A stretch of 64,000 bases of DNA from NCBI GenBank assembly GCA_014155875.1, contig JACEFZ010028134.1, positions 496,001 through 560,000 of the forward strand, written 5' to 3'. The notes under the pieces were generated by a model. It did no database searches and was not told the origin of the DNA. It saw nothing but the letters and a program-made list of their open reading frames with translations. Shown here one piece after another: positions 42,301 to 54,300 of the stretch. How positions within the stretch are numbered: position 1 is the first letter of the stretch; every line of letters starts with the position of its first letter. Source of the stretch: Cepaea nemoralis (Eukaryota; Mollusca; Gastropoda; Stylommatophora; Helicidae). Made by a program: the position numbers and the translations under genes.

Positions 42301-45300
42301 GGGAGAACACTGTGCATGTTGTTTTCTCCTCACTTATCTTCACTAGCCATGATTTTGACCAGTCCTCTAGCGCTAATAAGGCTTGCTGTATTCTGCTGTT
42401 AGCTGTACTAATATATTCTTCAGATGTCCATATGGCTAGGTCATCTGCAAAGGAGGATGTGTGTACTCTGGCTGGAAAATTTTCTGTGATGTCATTTATA
42501 TATGCTAGGAATAATGTTGGTGAAAGAACTCCTCCTTGGGGGACACCTTGCTCCAGCAGCATCATTTTGCTTGTTTGTCCTTGTACTTTTGTCCTGGCAG
42601 TTCTGTTCTCAAGGTAGTGGCTGATCCATTTATACATTTTTCCACAAACATGCATGTTTTGCAGTTTTACTTTCAGTCCTTCCTTCCATACTTTATCAAA
42701 TGCTTTTTCTAAATCTATCCAGACTGCTAGTGTGTGCTTTTTCTCTTGGAAGGCATCCTCTATTTCTTGAGCTATATAGGTTATTTGATCTTCAGTGGAT
42801 CTGTACTTTCTGAATCCTGCTTGGTGTGGTGTTAAGAGTTTGTTTTCTTCCAGATGCCATGTTAGCCTGCCATTGATAATGCGTTCCATTAATTTTCCTA
42901 CACAGCTAAGTAGACTGATAGGTCGATAGCCATTTGGTTCTTCCAGGTCTTTTCCTTTCTTTGGGACTGGTATTAGTATAGCTTCCTTCCATGCCTGTGG
43001 GACTATTCCTCTCTTCCAGCTGTTATTTAGGACTGCTAGTAGTTTCTTTTTTGCCTTGTTGCCTAGTCCTATTAGCATTTCATTTGTGATTCCATCCTTT
43101 CCTGGTGATTTCTTCTTTTTTAGGGTATTCATTGCCTGTTCCATTTCTTCCATTGTTAGATTTGCCATCATATATTCTGCTGCTGTCTCTGTATTTCTAT
43201 GATGTATCTGTTTGTCTTTGATTGCTTTCTTCTGTTCGGTTGTAATATCAATGTGGTTTGCATTTGCATAGTGTTCCATTAGTGCATTTGCAGCCTTTTT
43301 TCCTGTAAGCAAGGCATTTCCTTGTTTAATTGTTATTTGTTTGTTTCTAGGTCCTTCATTGTTCATGGCTTTCACTAGTTTCCATAGTTTGTTTCCATCC
43401 CTGTCAAAATTCAGGTTTTCTGTTTTTTCCCTCCAACAATCTCTTGTTGTTTGATTTAATGTTCTTTTATATTTTGCTGAGATGGCTTTGAGAGAGATAT
43501 TCGCTTCAATTGTTTGTTCTCTCTCTGCTGTCTTCCTGGCATCTTCAACTTTGTCCTCCAAACTTTGTAGTTCTTCAGTCCAGTATGGTTTGTAATTTTT
43601 CCTCGCTCCTCTAGGAATGGACTCAGTGGCTGCCTGTATTATCGCTCTGTTTAGACTTTCCACCATTTGCTTTATGTTGCCATATCGTGTATTTATGTTT
43701 TCACAATATTTGTCTGTTAGTATGGCAAATCTGTCCCAATCTGCTCGTTTGTAATTCCAGCGGGGCAAGGGCTTTTGCTCCTGTGGAACATACTCCATAT
43801 TCATTACAAGCTTGATTGGTCTGTGGTCACTACCTGCTAATTGGTCCAGCACATGGCGATCGATTTTGTGGAGGATGTCTCCTGTGCAGAAAGCTAAGTC
43901 TGGAGTAGAAGTGGTAAGCCATCTTCTGAAGTAGAAGCTCGGTGTGTCATCCGCTTTGTTGAGTAGATGGAGATTTGAGTCTATTTCCCAGTCCTCCAAT
44001 TCATCTCCTCTTTTGTCAGTATCTGGGTATCCCCATCTTTCTGAACGGCTATTAACCCTTTACAGGGCAGACGCTTGTCCATTTTGTAGCCCTGAACGGG
44101 CAAGATTTTTTCAGGTTTGGAAAAAGTTCGGGTCGCGTTAGTAAAAACATCACAAATAAGGTGTTAGTCAACCGATTTTAGTTAAATAAACAACACAATG
44201 AAGGGAAAAGCATGCAGAATATGTTACTCACGTGATTGTTGCCGGTAATCCATACATGAACACAAATATTTACGAAATACGGCATGTTGTTTGTGATTTT
44301 CCGTCACCTATACGGCAATATACAAACACATTTTCAGAATCATAATCACTTTCTTTAAAGTCCGACTCACGACTGCTAATGCAAAGTAACGCTTTGCACT
44401 GATATCTAGCTCCGATTAATAGTCAACTTCGTGCCCTTTAATGTCATTTAAAATGAACCTAGCGAAATCTCGGCTATCACTTGAAGAATCGCCGAAATCC
44501 ATTTTGAAAAACAGCGTAAAAATCCCGAAAACTATCAAAAATTGTCCTTAAAAGTCCGTTTAAATTGATACTATCGCGTTTACAAATGGCGGCCACGTTG
44601 TCAAGCTGTAGGCGAAAGCGAAAGTAGCCGTCGGAAGTGTCGGAAAGCCGAGAGATCGCGATTTTACAATGCATAATAGTATCGGCCGGAATCGGCCGCT
44701 ACGATCGTTTTCTCGCATCGGCCGGAATCAGACGATATGCCTTGTAAAGGGTTAAAGTCTCCGACAATAATGCAGTTTGTGTCAGTTATTTTCATGTTTG
44801 AGAGTGTAAGGTCCTTATCTGCTGGGCTATACAGATTGTAGATTCTTATTTTCACGTCCTTTATCATTATATCAACACCTATAATTTCTGTTTGGTTGTC
44901 AGAGATCACAGATACTTCGCTGCAAGGTATTGTATTTCGTGTAAGTATTAGAACTCCTCCTTTATGTCCTTCGCGGTCGAAACGTGTGGCCTGATATCCT
45001 CTGACTGAAAATTTGCGATTGGCATTGAGGTGTGTCTCTTGAATGCATGCCACATCTATTCTATCTTTATGAAGACGCTGTGTCAGGGATTCTTTCTTGT
45101 TATAAACTCCTTCGGCATTCCACTGTAGTATGTTGAGTGTCCTTGGTATTTGGTCGATAGCTCTTAACCTACTCCTCTGTGCCTTGACTCCACAGCACAG
45201 GGGAAGGTGACCACCAGTAGTCATGGGTGGACCCCCTCGAGGCAGGGGGCCCGGCACTATCACCGCCTGATGGGACTTCACGGGATTAGCACCAAAAAGA

Positions 45301-48300
45301 TTAATTTTCATCTGTGGCACCATGAAATGATAAAGTTACGTTGCACTTCTTTGTCAAGCTTGTGGCTCAGTACATCCGATTTCGACAAGCACTTTTCGGG
45401 ATGCTTTCCCTAGCCTTTGACTGTCCCCAGTCTACCTACAAGGCAGCAGGTTTGTGCGTCACTTCGTCTGGTCCCTCTCCCTTGACCTGTCCGACATGGG
45501 TGACCCTACCAGTAGCTGTGCTACCGTCGGCATAGCTCTTGGGGTCATTGGAACGCGCAAGCCCCTCTACCTCGTCAAGGTGGATGCACGGCAGAGGGGA
45601 ATCTTTGGGTTCAAAGGAGTTAAAACAATAACAATATGGGATAGGGTTAAGCTTATACATAGAAAGAGTGGTTAATGTAACAATTGTCTGTTACAGAAGG
45701 AGATAAGAAAAAGTTAGTATCATTTGAGCAGCTAATAACACATGGTGAGTTAGGACAGAAAGGATTAAACAATAATCATAAAATGAGGTCGTGCAGCTAA
45801 TGGCACACAGAATCACCAATGAGGAGCTCATGGAGAGAACTAAACACAAACCTGTCTATCAAGAGGTGAAAAAAAAGACGCTGAGACTGGGTAGGATACA
45901 TATTGAGAGCACCTGTGAATATATAACTTGAAAGTCCTCTAGAACACACAGGACAACGGAAATAGAGGGAGATTTAAAACATACAGAGATGAACATTAGA
46001 GACAGATGAATTATATGAGGTGGACATGGAAGGAGCTGCAAGAAATAGCAAAGGATAGAAGGGTTTGGTGTGAGTTGGTTGAGGGTCGAGACTCAATTAG
46101 AGGAAAAAAGGCAGATGAGGTTGAATGCAGCAGCAAGTAGGACTCGGGCAAGAGAGTGTGGTTGATGAATTGCACAACTCTTCCTCACTTTAATCCAGTT
46201 CATCACGCAAGTCATTCTTCATCTAAATTCATCTATCACCTTCAAGCCCTGACATGATGGGCAAGCAGCGAAGCGGCAGGCATGGCTATGCTGCCAGTCA
46301 TAGTCGCAGACCCGCACACAGGCGGCTCAGGCCATAGGGTCATCTTCTACTGACTGCAGCAGCAGTGGGATTTAGCAGCCCCCGAGTGACTGAGCAGCCT
46401 CGATAGGAAAGCACTGCTCACCTCCATAGCATGAGGAAGGGGCTAGAAAATGTGCCCTAAACATTGTCTACTCAATCATTACCTAACCAGCTAGCCGCGG
46501 TTGGTGGGTACCCAATAACTGTGCTCGACATACAACCAAAAACCCCACTGGATTAAATTAATGATCATCATCATTCTTGATGGACTAACACCAGCAGGTT
46601 ACAACCACCATATTAAAGTTTCATGTCTGGTCTAGCAGCATTGTCATCATCAGTCTCTGTGGCCAAGTGGTTAGGCCACCTGCCTTGCGCTCTGAAGGTT
46701 GTGGGTTTGATTCCGGCCCACATTGTTGGTTCAAGAGTGCAATGTTCTCTGAGACTTAAATATCTTATATACAAATTATTCTTTTTATTAAATTATTTCT
46801 TTAACAAGACACCTTATGTACAGATTATTTCTTAACAAGCCACCTTACATACAGATTATATCTTCAACAAGCCACCTTACATACAGATTATATCTTCAAC
46901 AAGCCACCTTACATACAGATTATATCTTCAACAAGCCACCTTACATACAGATTATTTCTTCAACAAGCCACCTTACACACTGATTATTTCTTCAATAAGC
47001 CACCTTACATACATATTATATCTTCAACAAGCCACCTTACATGCAGATTATATCTTCAACAAGCCACCTTACATACAGCTTATATCTTCAACAAGCCACC
47101 TTACATACAGATTATCCTGAGAGCTAACATGAGAAATACTTGCCTGGCAATACTGAGCGTAAAATATTTTTGTAAAAACCCAGAACTTGACCTGCAAAGG
47201 CATCTTTATCCCGGTCATTCCACTGAAATAAAAATGTCATGCAAAATATGAGCATCGCTCAATTTCTCTAATTTAAACTACTGTTTTTATTTTAAATAAA
47301 AATGTCTGTTCTCAATTCATCATGATCGGACTTCCGGTCCCCAACATGGCGGTTAGGCATTGAACCGTTAAGACCTCTGGCATGTTTATGCTTGTGGATA
47401 TGGTTTGCATTCGCATTTTCTTCATGTTGGACTGGTAGTACATGGTTCAGTTGCCCTGCTACTGAGTGAGTGCGTGGCACGACACCGTGAGCTGTGAAAT
47501 TCGTGTGGAATACTTTTACATCTGTCCACTGTTGTTTGCGCAGTGAACTGCATGTTCAGAACAATGGTCGGCTGTCGCTGAATTGACTGGTTTGCCTTTT
47601 CAGTTCATGGGAGAATTTTTCAGGAGACTTCTGGGAGCCGTCGCTGGAGCTACAGAGTTTGTACTTTGTGCGGCGCTTTCGGCGGGTCGCCCTGAGGAAA
47701 GAAACCGAGCCATGTGGGATAAAACCCGGGTCAATTAAGTCTTTCTGGTGACTGCTGATTCCATCGACGATGAACTGTATTTTTCGTGGAGGACTTTTGT
47801 GTTGGCATTCTGGTGGCGGCATTATGTACAGTGTACTTGTGCGGGCTGTTGGCTTGCCAAGACTCTTGTCTGTTCCACTTTTCACATTGGGCAGTGAGGA
47901 GCATTTTGTGTGATATTCACTGGTACAGGAACGGAGCATAATGGGGACGACCCATTGCTGTGAAGTTGGAACCGTGACTAACTAACTAACTAATTCATTC
48001 ATCATGATCATCTCATCTTGTTCCTCTCGTACCTTGCAGTGTTGTGGTGAAGCATAAACAATGGGAGAATGCCCGTCTATGGGCTTCATATATCCAGATT
48101 CCCATGGACTGTTATTCCCTCTGTCCATTGTTTACATAGTCAGCCTCTTCTTCTGGTTCCATCTGGTCTGTACATCATTGCTTGTTGTGGTATATTGTGT
48201 TGTGGTAGCCTAGTTATATGGCCGAACTATTTCACTTGCTGTTTTCTAAAGAAAACTACCGCTGCTATTATCCCTACTGTAGTCTGATTCAATCATTTCT

Positions 48301-51300
48301 GATCTTCTCTCTTCTTGATACATGAGTATTCTTCTCAGGAATCGCATTTCCATTGTTGTAATTGTTCTTTTCTTTTTTTCTATCAATGTCCAGGCTTGGC
48401 ATTGGTAACATAGAGTTGGTAAAAAGACTGTTGTGGAGTTCATTCTCAATTGAGAAATTATATATAATAAATGTGTACTACTAACATTGAGCAGCCTGCT
48501 TCTGAGTGGGCACATCAGCGAAGTTGATAGGGAGCTGTCCTGATAATGTCATGTGCGTGGTTGAACAAGTGTTCGGTATCCAGGCTTGTCGTCTATTTTT
48601 TTTTGGTGCTCGCTCGCTTTGAACCTAAGCGTAGTCCATACACACTATTGATAGTAGTGATGGACTGAATTTTGCGTGTTAATTTGCTTTCCCTATTAAC
48701 AGTGTCCCTTGACATCAGGTGAACCCACTGCGACTTCAGAGATATTTGTAATTTACGTCCTCAAGTCAAAGACGACAGGTCAACATTTTAGTCCAGCTGT
48801 CTGGTGTAGGGGTTGAACCACTTACCTCGGCATCAGCACACCGAATGTTTAAGAACACGCGTTTTTATCCATTTGGCCATGCGGACCTGCGGCTCGTTGT
48901 CTGATAAGTGAGGAAAACATTTGCCATATATTTCTCCATGTATCCGGGCCTACACAATGTGATAGCCCTATCACATCACAGACCCATGGCAGCAAACTGC
49001 TTCTGGACAAATGTATTTGTTGCTTGCTGTTGTCGATATCTTCCCAGAGTTTATACAGGAACAAAATCATGTAGATCAAAAGTGATTTCTCTATTCGGTT
49101 TTAACCCTCGCTGCAATTGTTTTATCTTTCATTATTATATCAGTTTCAATTACATTTATCAGTGGTTCCTAACTTTAGTTTGCTGAACACATGGTATCTC
49201 ATCTAATAAGAGCTGTGCTAAATCTGAAAATTACAACTTATCCGTGGCAATTCTTTCTGGTAAGCTGGATAATATGGTTCCTACTTGTTTCTTTATCCAC
49301 TTTTGACAAACCTGTTGATCTCCTCAAAAATCTTACCAGACTGAGATAGCCTTCCCTACTTCCATGCCTTTTTGTCAATTTCTTCTTTCCCAATAAACTA
49401 CTATTTTTGACTAGTCTATGAAGTGCTGTTTTTATTTTGTCAAATATGATCCATTTTTACGGTCCTCTTATTGGTTGGTTGGTTGGTTGGTTGTGAATCA
49501 TTTAGAAACTAAGATCAATGCATCTATTGAAGTGAGGTTGGCGTAGACTTTTCTCCCAACCCATGCCTAGGTACCATCTCCATAGAGCTCTCCTTTTCTT
49601 CTTTCTAAATTCAGATATCACTGGGTTGTCCAAGGCCAGCACCCTAGCTTTGCATCTGTGGAGAGGCATATTAGGATGTGCCCAGATATTCTTCATCTCC
49701 TTCTTCAGTGATCAATGTTTGCTATGCATCTACTCAGGTATGGGTTACAAATAGGACAGAACACTTGAGGTCCTCACTGGTTCCCCATATGTCTTCAAGG
49801 GTTACTACTTTGGGCCAGATTTCTTCTCTCTCTCTCTGGCAAAATCTGGGCAGTCTTGCAGGACATGGTCAGCAGTTTGCTATGCTTTTCCACAACTGCA
49901 AGTGGCAGTCAGTGACCGATTTGTTGAAGAGATGCTCTGAGTTTACAGTGTCCTGTTCCCGGTCTGAAAATTCTGGTCTGCACATTTCTGCCAAGCTTAC
50001 TGATGATGTCATGATCTGGTCAATATTTATCATTTTGTTCTCTTCATAACCAGGTCATGATTCAGCACAGCACATAGGATCATCCTCTAACGATGCATTG
50101 GCCCTGAACCAACTCATGCCTTGCCCTCCTATCTCTGCGATCTCTTTTAGCTCCCACCATGTCCTCCCTGTATTATTGATGTCTCTAATTCACTTCTCCT
50201 GATGTGTTCACGTCTCCCTCTGTGTCTATAGACCTGTGGGTTACAGAGAAAGGACTCTCTAGTGATACCATTAACAGGTTTTCTCAATGTGGGTCCTATT
50301 GAGTGCCAGCACGTTTCCTCGCCCATTTATTTGCTGGGATTTGTTATTTACACATTTTACTCTACACAGATGAATAAAGTGTGTCTAATTAATGTTAGAC
50401 TGGCTCTGTGGTGAAGGGGTTAACGACTCAATTCGTAATCTGGCATACCTTGTTTCTTCTTCGTCTTCTGCGTTCATCCGGAGTTGTTGTTTTTTCGGAC
50501 GTGATTGCATTGCGCCTGTTTACAGCAGAGCTGCGTTCGTGCGCCGTTAGGCCGACACATCCGACTTCTGCGGGCATTTGTTGTCCGGGTTAACCTTCCC
50601 GGGCATACCTTGTTTTAAAAACAGCTACGGGTGATTTGGTAATAGATACATTTGTGGCTTTTCATACAATGGTATAAGTGCCTGTAGTTCAGAACGTAAA
50701 CTTGCCAAGAAATCACAAACAGCCAAACAAAATGCTGGGGATGACTGTGATGTCCTGTGAAGGATATGCAACTAACATTTTTAAAAACATTAATATTAAT
50801 GAGATATTTATCATCTTCAGGTAGCAGGTCTGTTGCAGAACATCGCTCTCATCATGGCCCGTTGAAATGTTTCTCAATCTCTTGCCATTTCTCCTGCCTC
50901 AAACACCCTCATGCCCAAGGTCTCTGTCTCATCCTTGTGTTGGTTGACCCCTGTCTCTTCTTCCAGGAAGCTCACCTGTCATCACTGTTCATTCCAAGCC
51001 ACTGTGACATTTAATATGGTCAAACTGTTTGTTTCTGTGAGATGGTGCAGTTTACAACCCAGTTTTCTTTAATGTTATATGGCTAAGGGCTTACGAACGT
51101 GGTTTGTGAGCCCGTATACCCGGGTTCGAAACACAGCAGTGTTGGTTTTTTCGAAAAAGGTATAGGGGCCGGTCGTTCAGAAAGCAATGGCAAACTACTG
51201 AACGTAACACTTGCCAGTACATCAACAGCAGCTGAAAATGCTGGTGTTGACTGCATCATCCCATAAGGGATACGCAACAAAAATATATGAGTGTTTTTTA

Positions 51301-54300
51301 AAAAAACCACAATTTTAATTGTGATTAAAATCTGCTGTTTCAAAAGTGTATTGAAATTAACCATTAAATGTCTAGAAAAGTTTTCTGACATACAAGTAAT
51401 ACTGAATTACACTGAGTTACTATTGTATCTTGTGTTATTTCTTGGTCAGTTAGCCATTTCCACAAGCACTCTCATATTTGACATGAAATCAACGGTGACA
51501 TTTATACATACCATAGCATCGTTGACAGCATCTACAAAACTTTCTCTTGGTATCTGAAGTAAATGTTTGGCATTCTCTGGCGTGGTTGTCCATACAAGAG
51601 AAGATAATTTGTCACTCAGCTGCAGGAAATGTACACATTGAAAAAATTAGGAACAACGTTTATATCGGATCTATTCAATGTCTCATACTTCTAAACTCAT
51701 TATTGATTAATGTACAATACTATGTCCTCTACAACATGGTGCAGATGCAAATTATTCTTGTGGTCTTGTATATCTGTCATAAAACATTATGCTAGGTCGT
51801 GGGTATTGGAAAGGAAATACCATGGTGGAAACACCAATTCAAGTTTAATTCTAGCCAGACTGCCTGTGCTGTGCTGAATCATGGCCTCATTACATCCTGA
51901 TACTGGGATGGTAATCCAGTCAACAAATACCTGAAGAAGTCAGATGTGTCGACTGAAAGGTGCAAATATCCCAGCTCTGCTGTTAACAGGTACAACGTAA
52001 TTACATCTAAAACAACATTCCGGACGAATGCAGAAGAAGAAATCCTGATATGCCTCTCTGCAGATCCGAAGCTCCAGCATCAGTCTTGCACAGCCCGCTG
52101 ATGTCTGGGCCTGTGAGGGGGGAGAAGGGCTTTGTTGCACAGTCCCTGGGGAGATGGTTAAAACTCAAGTCTTCCAGGGCATTCACAACCAACCATACGT
52201 TGGGTAGTGGGGTGACTCAACCATATGTTGGGTCAGTGGGGTGACTCAAACATATGTTGGGTCAGTGGGGTGACTCAACCATATGTTGGGTCAGTGGGGC
52301 GACTCAACCATATGTTGGGTCAGTGGGGCGACTCAACCATATGTTGGGTCAGTGGGGTGACTCAACCATATGTTGGGATCAGTGGGGTGACTCAACCATA
52401 TGTTGGATCAGTGGGGTGACTCAACCATATGTTGGGTCAGTGGGGTGACTCAACCATATGTTGGATCAGTGGGGTGACTCAATCATATGTTGAATCAGTG
52501 GGGTGACTCAACCATATGTTGGGTCAGTGGGGTGACTCAACCATATGTTGGGTCAGTGGGGTGACTCAACCATATGTTAGGTCAGTGGGGTGACTCAACC
52601 ATATGTTGGGTCAGTGGGGTGACTCAACCATATGTTAGGTCAGTGGGGTGACTCAACCATATGTTGGGTCAGTGGGGTGACTCAACCATATGTTGGGTCA
52701 GTGGGGTGACTCAACCATATGTTGGGTCAGTGGGGTGACTCAACCATATGTTGGGTCAGTGGGGTGACTCAACCATGTATGTCAGGCTATTGATGAGAGC
52801 CCATTAATCTTCTTCTTCCTCTCCTCCTTATCTTCTTCCTTCTTCCCTTCTCCAGGTATAAACTAACATACCTCCATCCCTAACATGGATTTAGATTTGG
52901 TTATAATACAAGAGGACAACCTGGCAAAGGTGGATACATGTTACGACAGAAATTCTACTAAACAGTCAAGGTAACACAACTCTGGCTGAAGAACGAAAAG
53001 TTGAATTTTTGTGTGTGGTTCACTTGTTTTGATCTCAAGCATAGTCCATACATGTGCCACTACTTCAAGTACATTGGACTGATGTTTGCTTGTGGATTAG
53101 CTTTCCCTATTACCAGTGTCCCTTGCCATCAGGCGAACCCACTCTGACTTCTGAGGTAAACGGAAAGTTAATCTATCTCTTTTTATTATTTAACAGTATC
53201 AGAGGACCAATATTATCAGATAAGAGATGGACGTCATCCAACTGGGTGGGGCAGGAGAACAGACAAACTCATACTTACCGGTAAAAAAGCTATGGGCCCT
53301 TTTGGCAAAAACCTCTGCCAGGCTGTATTGTTAGCAGGTCCCTGAAAACAAAATAATCAGTGTTCTTAATGAGGTAGATAATGAGTTAACAAAATATAAA
53401 CACGAGAAGACATTAAAAACAATTTCTCACGCTGCCATTTCAATTCTTGAAAACTAAACAACATTAGAAAAAGATACATCGACACAAAGTCACTGCTAAA
53501 CCAACACAATGAACAACTACATCCCCAAGTGGATATCTGACCACATACTGGCATCTTGCCATGTTGATAGACGATAGTTTGTTACATTGTGCTTAACCCT
53601 TTACAGGGTGGACCGGCCATTTCCGTCCGATACGTTAAACGGGCAGAATGTCTCAAACCGGGCGATACTGTTATGCATTGTAAAAACGCGATCTCTCGGC
53701 TTTCCGATACTTCCGACGGCTACTTTCGCTTTCGCCGATAGCTTGACAACGTGTCCGCCATTTGTAAACGCGCTGCAATGAATTTGAACCGACTTTTACG
53801 GACTTTTTATGATAGTTTTCGGGGTTTTTACGCTGTTTTTCAAAACGGATTTCGGCGATTCTTCAAGTGATAGCCGAGATTTCGCTCTGTTCAATTTAAG
53901 TGACATTAAAGGGCACGAAGTTGACTATTAATTGGAGCTAGAAATCAGTGCAAAGCGTTACTTTGCATTTAGCAGTCTGAGTCGGACTTTAAAGAAAGTG
54001 ATTATGATTCTGAAAATGTGTTTGTAAATTGCCGTATAGATGACGGAAAATCACAAACAACATGCCGTATTTTGTAAATATTTGTGTTCATATATGGATT
54101 ACCGACAACAATCACGTGAGTAACATATTCTGCATGCTTTTCCCTTCATTGTGTTGTTTATTTAACTAAAATCGGTTGACTAACACCTTATTTGTGCTGT
54201 TTTTACTAACGCGACCCGAAATTTTACCGAACCTGAAAAAATCTTGCCCGTTCAGGGCTACAAAATGGACAAGCGTCTGCCCTGTAAAGGGTTAAACAAA

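Larger units (their letters stand above)
40035..45599 (-). mobile_element. LINE family J, full-length EN-RT-RNase H element
   Basis: Flanked by the 13-bp duplication AATCTTTGGGTTC at 40022-40034 and 45600-45612. Order on the minus strand: 5' UTR (45599-45324), endonuclease, reverse transcriptase, RNase H, 3' UTR with three ~104-bp repeats (40460-40790), and a (GAA)n tail. Without the inserted MITE it is about 4.87 kb. No separate gag-like ORF1 is seen. EN-RT-RNase H organisation with a short microsatellite tail places it in the Jockey/I group broadly; the exact clade is not resolved. Only one large insertion and one frameshift disable it, so it is young compared with the other LINEs. Confidence 0.95.

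Noticed and set aside
41432..43999. A host gene encoding an 855-residue protein
   Set aside because: All motifs are those of a LINE endonuclease-reverse transcriptase, and the element has its own target-site duplication.
46640..46710. tRNA gene
   Set aside because: A- and B-box-like sequence is present, but the acceptor stem does not pair and the sequence continues into a SINE body. The heads of SINE-1 and SINE-3 copies were rejected as tRNA genes for the same reason.
52225..52448. Short frames with [21 protein letters not shown] repeats
   Set aside because: Produced by the 29-bp array. No start or splice evidence.
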